In this document: one piece after another, positions 54,944 to 64,000 of the stretch | Layout: each line of letters opens with the position of its first letter | Position numbering within the stretch: position 1 is the first letter of the stretch | From: Cyprinodon diabolis | Lineage: Eukaryota; Chordata; Actinopteri; Cyprinodontiformes; Cyprinodontidae | Length of the DNA stretch: 64,000 nt | Direction of reading: 5' to 3' | Assembly (NCBI GenBank): GCA_030533445.1 | Contig: CM060072.1 | Coordinates: 26,776,109-26,840,108 of the forward strand | The notes under the pieces: model-generated | Seen by the model: only the letters and a program-made list of their open reading frames with translations | The model's database searches: none | What the model was told of the DNA's origin: nothing | Position numbers and translations under genes: made by a program

Positions 54944-55547
54944 TCATTTCACATAAAAAAGCCGAATATCTTCTTTCTTTGTCCTTCCTCTGAACCGCAG
55001 TTGCTGCCTCATGTAGTCAAGCATGGAACGCGGCCACACTTGAGTAGACCTTGTATTGTCATCCAGTAAAAATCCAGGTTGCATGTCTGAAAATCCCCGT
55101 CCATCTTTGGATGCAAGTTCAAAGTCTTCTCCAGCTGCAACATCGGCTTCCATGGCAGTGGAGCTTATTTGCTTCGGCTCGGTGCTGTCTAAAAGTCCCT
55201 GACAAATGAAAAAAAAAACATATATAGACAGTTATAATCTAGGATTTTAAAACAATGATGGTCCTGTTTGAATCATAAAATCGGCAATTTAATTTATAAT
55301 CTTTTAGTGATTTAAATATTTTCTTATGTTTGTGTGGATCTTCTTTTGAAGAAATATGAACAGAAACAAATTGCATATTTGTTTCCCCTCAGAACACAAA
55401 CACCCAAGCCAAGAGTAAAAAATAAAATTAAAACTTGTTCTTTACCTTGTTGTGTGGTTCAGGAATCGCACTTGAATCCAACAGCAGAAGTGACATTACT
55501 GCAGAGAAGAGAAAGAGAGATCTTAGCAGAGAGGAATACGGATACAT
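54944..55547 (-). CDS. Small secreted protein or prepropeptide, 2 exons, 118 aa, unrecognised
   Basis: Exon 1 is 55,547-55,446 (34 codons) and exon 2 is 55,198-54,944 (84 codons plus TGA). They are joined in phase 0 across a 247-bp GT-AG intron. Residues 1-27 form a clear signal peptide: hydrophobic LLRSLFLFSAVMSLLLL, with likely cleavage after DSSA. The rest has no cysteine. An acidic middle (about 45-80, with MEADVAAGEDFELAS) precedes a basic C-terminal segment with W, RSMLDYMRQQLRF and the sites RGR and TKK. That order (signal, acidic spacer, basic peptide next to basic cleavage sites) is the plan of a peptide-hormone precursor. I do not recognise the protein. A faint likeness to the spexin core (W, P, then [AS]ML and Y[LM][KR]) may be chance, and spexin genes have more exons. 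A TATA box and poly(A) signal frame the gene. Confidence 0.7.
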
Positions 55548-55604
55548 TGTGTTAGGTGTGATATTAAGAAAGTTCAAATATGAGCCGTCTTTTGAGAAGC
55601 ATCG

Positions 55605-55611
55605 TTTTATA
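55605..55611 (-). promoter_or_regulatory. TATA box of the small secreted-protein gene
   Basis: TATAAAA on the minus strand, 58-64 bases upstream of the ATG. Transcription would start near 55,578, leaving a 5' UTR of about 30 bases. Confidence 0.55.
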
Positions 55612-55649
55612 CGTTTACACGGTTAGCACCATGACGACACCGTCTGTTA

Positions 55650-58620
55650 TGCTGCTGTGCTTTTGTTTCTACCTCAGTTCTCAGGGAAAAACCTTAGAGA
55701 AACTCCATAAGTCAACAAAGCTGCAGCGCCATGCTCAGTTGCTTTACATGTAGACTATTATCCCATTTGTTCAGTTTTCATATGAATTGTCTTTTCTTCA
55801 ACACAGCAGGAGGCATCATTAAAGGTGCAAGTTTGAAAAAGGAAAATGATTAAAACCGGTCAGTTCTTTGATGAAATACTATTTCCTATACAGCTCTGTG
55901 AAACTAGAATGTATTCATAACTTTTGGATTAACACAAAATTGTACCATAGAACATTTAAATGAACAGGCCTTAAAAAACATTGAAGTTTTTCAAATTTTG
56001 TTATTGGTTAACAACAAACTTCAGTGTTTTTCACTGAGGATGATAAACCAGGGCTGGTTCAAGCTTCCATGCGGCCCTAAGGGACATTTGATTTTGGGGT
56101 GTTCTGTTTCTGCCAGTTATAGGAAAAGCTGCAATCACCTGTCAAATAATCGCAATATCTACTCACCTAAAACATATTCCTTAGCCATGTTTCCATCCAA
56201 ATCCCAAGCAAATTATAAGCAGATTTTCAAAATTTAATAAAAATGTAAATTCTGATTTGATGTGTTTTCATCTATTGGAGTGAATTAAACCAGGCAATGC
56301 AAAAAATATTGTCATTGTATGTCAATATTTAGGGCTCTGGTCTCCTTTGCGTTGAACTTGGGCTTTTTGGGGTGGGTCTGGGGCCCCTCACACCTGCTAT
56401 ACAGCACGTCTTCCTACTGAAGGAACCTTTCAAACCTTATGATAAGAACACTCATGTGTATACACCACGGTGTTTAGATCCAGGTGTCCACGGATACAGT
56501 TATGCCTAATGCTAAGCTGCAGCTACAAGCACATGTAACTTTGAATACCATTTTGTAATCTTAATAGGTTTTGCTTTCAGTGTTTGTATAAATGCATTTC
56601 CTGCATATCCATTAAATACTCTCTAATTTTTGGCATTGCTGGTACATTTGTCTTTTTTCTTCTGTTCCTACTCGTATCATGCAGGTGTGGAAGCAGACTT
56701 CTAAGAGTTATTCTATGTTTTCTTGTTTCTCCTTCATTATTTTTCCCTCTCTCCTAAATTCTTAAAACCTCTCCCTTTCTCACGCTCCTTTCCATCTCCA
56801 TGTTATATTTTGATATTCCCCAAGGCCACTTATATTAAAGTTTCATACACTATTACCAAGTCAAACCTTATGGAAAAGGCCACGATGGTCCACTTATGAA
56901 AGCAAATTTGTTTGGCGAATATCCAGCGCCCGGCCGTCAATTCTCAGGGCAATAATGCCAAATAGGTCACATGACAAAAGAACTATGTGTTTTTCTTATA
57001 ATGACATTAAAATCATTGTAAGGGCAAAAAAATTAAATAAAATAGTAATAACAAATTGCTTCTGGGGGCCCCCTATTTGCCTTGGAGCCCAAAGCAACCT
57101 CTTAATTTACTTATTGTCTGTATATTTCTTAGTAAGGCATTTATGCTTGATATTTAGCCACCATGCATTATGAATGATAATCTCCACTGCAAAAACAATC
57201 TAGAAATAAGGAAAGATTTCTTACATTAAGTGTATTTTCCCTTGAGAAGGTATAAAAATGATTTGCCAATGGAATGAGTATATTTACTGGTATGAATATA
57301 TCCAGAAAACACAACAAAATAGGAATTAAACCAATAAAACTAGAAAAGATGGATCAAATTAAAACGGAATACTCAAAAGGAAACAACAGAACCAAGACCG
57401 TGGCAAAGACGTTTGTTGACTAATCTTCTTAAGTAAAACCAAAAATAGTTTTCAGAGTAGCTGTTATTAAAAAGAGGAAAAACTAGAGAAAAATATATTT
57501 TTTTATATTTATGACTTTTGCACTTGATTTTATTTAGAATTATCAAATTAAATGGGGCAAAATCTCGACAAAATATATTAAGGGTAACAACTGTGAGAAG
57601 AAGTTAAAGAGCTTAACTGCTATGATTAACAATTTAATTATTGTTCGTTTTTTACTTTTAATCACAGCTATCACAGACAAATATGTGATAGTTTTGTGGG
57701 ACAACACTGTTGTTTGTTTTGTTCTTAAATCTTCACCTATAAATTATTCAAGGCTCAACAAGTCAAGCATTGTTCCACCTAAATTGAACAGAAAAACAAG
57801 GGAACCAATTCTAAAACTAACATTTTATAAAGGTCTGTCAGACAGACCCACACTGATCTTATTTCAAGTCACCACTTTTATATATGGTACACCATCATAT
57901 GAAAGATAATCCACTCTGTTGCTTCTGCAAAATAAAACATCATTTTCATTTTCTTCCTTGTTTCTTCTAGTCTTCGTCAGCTGAACTCGAATGAGTCACA
58001 GATGGTTTTATTAGAAATAATAACTGAAAGAATAAAGTTTTGTTTGGTATTAAACCTGTAGCCTTTAATCCATTTTGATAGGAACTAATTACTGAACATT
58101 AGCTGAATGAAACATGTTCCAAGTTATGAATATGTCACCCACGAACACTGGACCAGTAGAAACAATGAGAGTCAGAAATACGCAGTACATGCAAAGCATA
58201 TTGTGTCGACATAAAACCCCTGAGCTTTCTTCTTTTAGTCAAATGGTTATAGCAAGTAGTCCACTTTTTTAAAAGTCTACAAACTTTAATGTGTTTTATT
58301 GGGATCTTATAATAATAAAACCTTTTATTTATGGGCACCGTTTTGGACACCTTACATAGTTTAACATAGAAAAAGACTATATTAAAAAAACACAGTATAA
58401 ATAAGTAAAAAAACACCAGAAAGGGATCTGAGAAGATGTAAGTAAGCAAACAAAGGGATATCATAAAGGATGAGAGCCAGACTCAATCAGTGGGGAGGGA
58501 AAGATGGAGGAGTAATCAACCAGAGGCAATAAAGTAATTGATACTGATTTAGTACCTATTTAAATAATTGAAGGTTATTGGATTTAATTTAGGAAAATTT
58601 AGGGTCAACCAGTGTTTATT
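55650..58620. other. Intergenic DNA, nothing recognised
   Basis: AT-rich. No exon, RNA gene or clear repeat family. The frame at 57,622-57,909 has no family resemblance and lacks splice context. Confidence 0.4.
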
Positions 58621-58623
58621 GCT

Positions 58624-59580
58624 GTCAAGGTTTGGTGGAAGTTGGTTGAGGACCCAAATGCAGAGATAAGGAGGCAGAGATGGGTTCTTGCATAATTTAA
58701 TCAAAAAGGGCAACAGAAACAAAATACAGGAAAACCAAATACACAGGAGACGGCAGAGAGAAACTACACATGGGGAGCAAAGCAATGAAGAGAAACCAGC
58801 ACTGATGAACTGCAGAGGAGGATTATATAAGGGAGACAAAGACTAAGGGGAAAGGAAAAGGGCACCAGGTGCAACAAAGAGCACCCAGAGAAAACAGGGC
58901 TTAACTGTAACTAGAAAGGAATTTGAATAAGGGTAAAGGGGAATAAAACTAATGACTACAAAGTAAGGATTAACCAAGGGGAAAACTAGAGGATACGAGA
59001 AGGAACTGGAGACAACTGATGCCATGGAAAACATAACCTAAGGATAATAGAAGGAATAACTAACTAAAACTAGAAGGAATAAACAATAGCAAAAATTATA
59101 TAATTCTTGACAAAACAGAACAGCAAAAAAATTCATAACTGAGAACTAGTGTTGCGCCAATGCCATTTTTGGCCCTGATGCCAATACCCGATACCTGGCT
59201 GTGCAGCATTGGCCGATACCGATACCATCTATTTGAAATTGATGTGTTTGTGTATATATGAAAGACTGCATACTACTTGGATGTGAAATAATCGCCATCA
59301 TGGTTTTGTCAAGCTGCTGCTTACCTTTGTGAAGCAGGAAAAAGACTAATATAAAGTGAATCCAGATGGAACTTTTTATTGACTACCTGGAATGGGTGAC
59401 AATAGTTGAATAAACTTTTGACTCTCAAAATGGTATCGGTGCCCCATTTGTTGGTACTCGCCGATACCACCATTTTAGTCCTGGGGCGGGCCCCCTTCCA
59501 ATACTGATATTGGTATTGGTGCAACAGAACCCAAAATGAAAATTTACAGAACCAAAAAGTGCAGAGTGGCAGATCATGAC
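58624..59580. mobile_element. Interspersed DNA repeat, non-autonomous, with nested hAT-like MITE
   Basis: It starts GTCAAGGTTTGGTGGAAG and ends GGCAGATCATGAC, roughly inverted at the last bases. The body is A-rich (CCAAATGCAGAG, GGGCACCAGGTGC), a pattern I know from fish genomes, without an open frame. The element at 59,150-59,526 interrupts it. Confidence 0.45.
59150..59526. mobile_element. Nested hAT-like MITE with TGTTGC ends
   Basis: It starts TGTTGCGCCAATGCCA and ends with the inverse of TGTTGCACCAATACCA. Inner CCGATACC/GGTATCGG blocks are mirrored near both ends. The 377 bp encode nothing. Target duplication is uncertain. Confidence 0.6.
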
Positions 59581-61136
59581 AAATGCTGACAAGAAAGGCC
59601 CAGAACAGACTATACTCCCTGAGGTTCCTCAATATGAAGCAAAAACTGTTTGTGTCTTTCTCAGAGTCACAAGCAGTTAATTAATTAACACAAGTTAATT
59701 AAGTAGAAATTTGGGTATCTATACTTTACTGGAGTAAATATTTTTCAGTCAACCTTATACTTTTACTCCTTAAATTTCCATGAAATCATCAGAACTTTGT
59801 ACTCTTCACATTTTCAAAAAGTGACCTCATTACTCATTCCAATAACAATTTTTCATCTTTGGGTGAAAAAAAAAACACATATAAACTGTGCTATTTGGAT
59901 AAAAACATTTTGACAGTGAATGGATGAAAACATTAAACGTTAACCATCCAGTCACCCTATTGGTTCGTCTGATAAGGACTTTAGACAGAGGACCTTTATG
60001 TCAAACTTCAGCATGGTGGTAGCAGAGGAACAGAGGGAAAAAATCCTGTAGAAGTCAACAGGAATGTTTCAGCCAAGACCAGACAACTTTTGTACATCCA
60101 TGGCCAAATGGAGTATTATGCATTACCTGGATATTTTTCTGGTTTTTCATTAGTTGCTTTCAGAGATAATGATTTTTCTGTACTGTTTACCAGAAACTTG
60201 TTGTTACAAAGTCTGCCTTGAATTTACTGGTTCCTGTACTGTTTTGTAACCTTTGCTTTATCTCCAATAAATGCCTATAAAGTCTGACTCTTTGCCCCAT
60301 AGGCAATTTGTCATCATATCTTGGGCTTCATGAAGCACATTGCTGCTCACCAGTGCAAAAACTGGTTCTTTAATATATTTCCACTGTACATAAATGATAG
60401 AAATATATCCAGCTGAGATAGGTAGCCTAGTTAATTCCAAATTATTCAACGTTCTCATTTTTAAATAACAAACAAGCTTTTGTACTTTGTGGCATTTTTT
60501 GTCCTATCCTTTTCCTCCTTTAGTTTAATATTTCAGGTAGTTTGAAACTTGTAATCTTATACTTCTGCCTGAATAAAAAGTTGAGCTAATACTTCAAACA
60601 CCTTCTGTGATCCAGGTATCTTTAGTTCTAGTTGAGTAATGATGGTGATTTATTTTGACACCTCAGTGCTCCATAGAGACCATACTAACATACTGTGTCT
60701 GTGTATGGTATACCTCTATGCAGGGTTGTGATTACAGGCAAAAAAAATCATTAGCTGCACTGTCCCTTCACTGGAGGACTCATTAGAACAGTACAGAGCA
60801 ATTAGAACAAGAATTGATCAGATAATTTTTATTCTACAGCTGTAACAAAACTCACTGTTGTCCGAAATGCAGACTGACACCAGGAAGCAGCATGGTGAGT
60901 TTTAAACGTAATTAAGCTTCTTCAGGCAGATGAACCAGTTCCAGGCGAGGAGGCACAGAAATGAACAATGGACTTGATGAGGTAGAGGAAGAAACAGGCA
61001 AACGGTAGAACAAATGAGGAAAAAGGTGTAGAGAATTGACTATTTATCCAAAGTCTGAGGGAAAAATGGTCTAGAGCAGAGGTCTCCAACTCTGGTCCTT
61101 TAGATCTATGATGCAGATATTGGATGCATCCCTGTT
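59581..61136. other. Intergenic DNA
   Basis: A TACTTTTACT-type fragment near 59,700-59,820 matches the repeat at 35,404. Otherwise no feature. Confidence 0.4.
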
Positions 61137-61244
61137 CAATTCAATTCAGTTTATTTATATAGCACAAATTCACAACACGTCATCTCAAGGCACTTTACAT
61201 TTCACCAGATCATAGTGTCAAATTGATTCAAAGTTTTCTATATA

Positions 61245-62856
61245 CAGGTGCTGGTCATAAAATTAGAATATCATGAAAAAGTAGATTGATTTCAGTAATT
61301 CCATTTAAAAAGTGAAACTTGTATATTATATTCATACATTACATACAAACTCATATATTTCAGATGTTTATTTTGTTTAATTTTGATGATTACAAATGAC
61401 AACAAATGAAAATCTCAAATTCATCATATCAGAAAATTAGAATATTGTGAAAAGGTTCAAAATTGATGGCCCCTGGTGCCACACTCTAATCAGCTAATTA
61501 ACTCAAACCACCTGCAAAAGCCTTTAAATGGTCTTTCAGTCTAGTTCTATAGGCTACACAATCATGGGGAAGACTGCTGACTTGACAGTTGTCCAAAAGA
61601 CGACCATCGACACCTTGCACAAGGAGGGCAAGACACAAAAGGTCATCGCTAAAGAGGCTGGCTGTTCACAGAGCTCAGTGTCCAAGCACATTAATAGAGA
61701 GGCGAAGGGAAGGAAAAGATGTGGTGGAAAAAAGTGTACAAGCAAGAGAGATAACCGCACCCTGGAGAGGATTGTGAAACAAAACCCATTCAAAAATGTG
61801 GGGGAGATTCACAAAGAGTGGACTGCAGCTGGAGTGAGTGCTTCAAGAACCACCACACACAGACGTATGAAAGACATGGGTTTCTGCTGTCGCATTCCTT
61901 GTGTCAAGCCACTCTTGAACCACAGACAGCGTCAGAAGCGTCTTGCCTGGGCTAAAGAGAAACAGGACTGGACTGCTGGTGAGTGGTCCAAAGTCATGTT
62001 CTCTGATGAAAGTAAATTTTGCATTTCCTTTGGAAATCAAGGTCCCAGAGTCTGGAGGAAAAGAAGAGAGGCACTTCATCCACGTTGCTTGAAGTCCAGT
62101 GTAAAGTTTCCACAGTCAGTGATGGTTTGGGGTGCCATGTCATCTGCTGGTGTTGGTCCATTGTGTTTTCTGAGGTCCAGGGTCAACGCAGCCACATACC
62201 AGGAAGTTTTAGAGCACTTCATGCTTCCTGCAGCTGACCAACTTTTTGGAGATGCAGATTTCATTTTCCAACAGGACTTGGCACCTGCACACAGTGCCAA
62301 AGCTACCAGTACCTGGTTGAAGGACCATGGTATCCCTGTTCTTAATTGGCCAGCAAACTCTCCTGACCTTAACCCCATAGAAAATCTATGGGGTATTGTG
62401 AAGAAGAAGATGCAATACACCAGACCCAACAATTCAGAAGAGCTAAAAGCCACTATTAGAGCAACCTGGGCTATCATAACACCTGAGCAGTGCCACAGAC
62501 TGATCGACTCCATGCCACGCCGCATTGCTGCAGTAATACAGGCCAAAGGAGGCCCAACTAAATACTGAGTGCTGTACATGCTCATACTTTTCATGTTCAT
62601 ACTTTTCAGTTGGCCAACATTTCTATAAATCCTTTGTTTTTATTGGTCTTCAGTAATATTCTAATTTTCTGATATGATGAATTTGAGATTTTCATTTGTT
62701 GTCATTTGTAATCATCAAAATTAAACAAAATAAACATCTGAAATATATGAGTTTGTATGTAATGTATGAATATAATATGCAAGTTTCACTTTTTAAATGG
62801 AATTACTGAAATCAATCTACTTTTTCATGATATTCTAATTTTATGACCAGCACCTG
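61245..62856 (+). mobile_element. Tc1/mariner transposon with 202-bp IR/DR ends, full length
   Basis: The 1,612-bp element is bounded by TA at 61,243-61,244 and 62,857-62,858. Terminal inverted repeats 61,245-61,446 and 62,655-62,856 differ at only about one base that I found. Each contains two direct repeats of AAAATTAGAATAT (left: 61,259-61,271 and 61,433-61,445), the IR/DR plan of Sleeping-Beauty-like elements. The transposase is intact. Confidence 0.95.
61564..62568 (+). CDS. Tc1-like transposase, DD34E, intact (334 aa)
   Basis: Transposase of the IR/DR element. It has a paired-like DNA-binding region with two helix-turn-helix parts (about residues 8-46 and 64-106). The catalytic residues are D148 in FSDESKF, D238 in FQQDLAPAH and E273 in NPIENLWG, with 34 residues between the last two. 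It ends GGPTKY. I start at MGKTADLT (61,564); the open frame extends 12 codons upstream to another ATG, but the family normally begins at MGK. There is no stop or frameshift. Together with almost identical terminal repeats this suggests a very recent arrival and possible activity, which is inference. Confidence 0.93.
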   Translation: MGKTADLTVVQKTTIDTLHKEGKTQKVIAKEAGCSQSSVSKHINREAKGRKRCGGKKCTSKRDNRTLERIVKQNPFKNVGEIHKEWTAAGVSASRTTTHRRMKDMGFCCRIPCVKPLLNHRQRQKRLAWAKEKQDWTAGEWSKVMFSDESKFCISFGNQGPRVWRKRREALHPRCLKSSVKFPQSVMVWGAMSSAGVGPLCFLRSRVNAATYQEVLEHFMLPAADQLFGDADFIFQQDLAPAHSAKATSTWLKDHGIPVLNWPANSPDLNPIENLWGIVKKKMQYTRPNNSEELKATIRATWAIITPEQCHRLIDSMPRRIAAVIQAKGGPTKY

Positions 62857-63189
62857 TAAAGAAAACCAGTTGATTGCATCGACTCATTGACTTGAAAGCA
62901 ATCCTTCACATTAAGCATGCTTGTAGCCACAGTGGAGAGGAAAAACTCCCTTTTAACAGGAAGAAACCTCCAGCAGAACAAGGCTCAGTGCGAGCGGCCA
63001 TCTGCCGAGGCCAACTGGGGTTCAAGGAGACAGAAGCAGAGATATAAAAAGCAACTGTAAAAGGCGGCCCCGTCCAGGAAACACACAGCCAGGCAGACAA
63101 GCTCCGAGCCGGCTCCCATGTCAGAGGATGAAGAGAATACATCCAGCCAGTCACAGTCAGAGATACAGCACTACAATGAAAAACAGGCC

Positions 63190-64000
63190 GATCTCCAACA
63201 TCCATAAACAAAGGTGTTGATGTCAGCAGCATCTGTTCCAACACAGCTAAATCAAATGACTGAATTATCAGTTTTTTTATCATACAGAGCCCAGGGTTAG
63301 ACAACAAGCCCATTTTTATATCTATTCCCAAGTTCCATGATTCAATAGTCCTTCTATCAGCTGTGAGCTTCATCCTTAAAAAGCCGTGTTTGACTTATTC
63401 TCCTTTCAACAGTGGCAGACAACTCGTCTGAATGACATCACCAATTATGTAATTCTTTATTTTGCAGATAATAGTTTGCATGGGTTAAAATGCTGTGTTC
63501 AGGTTAAGGCTGCGGTTTGGTTAAGCTGATCACATCAGATCTTAGTAACTATACAAGCTTATTCATTAGAGCAACTATATTACATGACATATTAAGACCT
63601 TCCTCTCATATCTTTATGATTCAAGTTAGATGGATCCTTTCACGCAGTGCTGAAGTGCTGCTTTAGTTTTTTCCAAGTGATCACAATTGGGAATATAAAA
63701 GACTAAATAATAAGACTCTCCCAAGATTTTTATTTTATTATAGTGGCTTTATTATCAAGAATCATGTGTCAATGAGCATCTGTAGAGAGAAATCACGTCA
63801 ACTTTCCTTTTCCAGTAAATTATGGCAACACATCCCATTTAAATTCTTTTAAATCGTTAGCAATAAAGACATTTAACCTTACCTTCTATGAGTCTTTACA
63901 GACTGTACATGTAATGTCTGATAACTCAGGCACATACTAAAAAAATAAAATAAAAACCTGTGATAATTGAGATTTAAATGATTTTATATTTCCATTTGTT
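63190..64000. other. Non-coding DNA at the window end
   Basis: AT-rich sequence, no gene or repeat recognised. Confidence 0.4.

Larger units (their letters stand above)
61137..63180 (-). mobile_element. L2-tailed retroposon, interrupted by a Tc1
   Basis: On the minus strand the element ends at 61,137 with CTATATAAATAAACTGAATTG. Its upstream body continues beyond the Tc1 (62,859 onward) with blocks such as GGAGGTTTCTTCCTGTTA, common in fish. The copy at 14,147-14,290 spans the insertion point without the Tc1. The 5' limit near 63,180 is approximate. Confidence 0.5.

Noticed and set aside
57622..57909. 95-codon plus-strand frame
   Set aside because: AT-rich, no family resemblance, no splice or promoter context; expected by chance.
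58135..59034. Three minus-strand frames of 60-110 codons with hydrophobic residues
   Set aside because: They lie in a repeat and in AT-rich DNA; the hydrophobicity follows from base composition.
59321..59632. 103-codon minus-strand frame
   Set aside because: It crosses the border of a nested MITE, so it cannot be a conserved gene.
62076..62600. 174-codon minus-strand frame at the 61-kb Tc1
   Set aside because: Shadow of the intact plus-strand transposase.

Overview
The window is vertebrate nuclear DNA and almost certainly from a teleost fish. Three things show this: a Rex3-type (RTE clade) retrotransposon, several fish-type Tc1 transposons, and two spliced vertebrate genes that can be read exon by exon. 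The repeat mix (L2-like tails, fold-back repeats, tRNA-derived SINEs) suggests a percomorph, perhaps an atherinomorph, but that is impression only. There are no bacterial features, no CRISPR array and no rRNA or tRNA gene.

Layout. 1-2,985 is a decayed Rex3 element on the minus strand, cut by the window edge. 3-16 kb has no gene I can support. It holds an hAT-like MITE inside a SINE, an orphan CpG-containing stretch (about 6.9-8.5 kb), a fold-back element with 13-bp target duplications that carries an intact DD36E Tc1 transposon, a solo LTR with 5-bp target duplications, and several palindromic MITEs. 16,124-34,503 (+) is a complete seven-exon, 326-codon acyltransferase gene of the DGAT2/MOGAT family (mogat3-like). 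Its third intron is 12.7 kb long and holds an uninterrupted 10.2-kb (GATA)n array, itself inside a MITE and capped by an intact Tc1 transposon. 37,385-49,617 (-) is a complete srrt (Ars2/Serrate) gene with 19 coding exons and 872 codons; all splice phases close. It converges on the acyltransferase gene. Its fifth intron carries a second DD36E Tc1 copy with one nonsense codon. 50.5-54.9 kb is repeat-rich. 54,944-55,547 (-) is a compact two-exon gene for a 118-residue secreted, cysteine-free protein with its own TATA box and poly(A) signal; I do not recognise it. 55.6-64 kb is repeats only, including a Tc1 element with 202-bp terminal repeats and an intact transposase.

The host genes act separately: one in neutral-lipid synthesis at the ER, one in nuclear RNA processing with the cap-binding complex, and one probably secreted. 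The most unusual structure is the perfect (GATA)n array in an intron. The most likely undescribed gene is the small secreted one.
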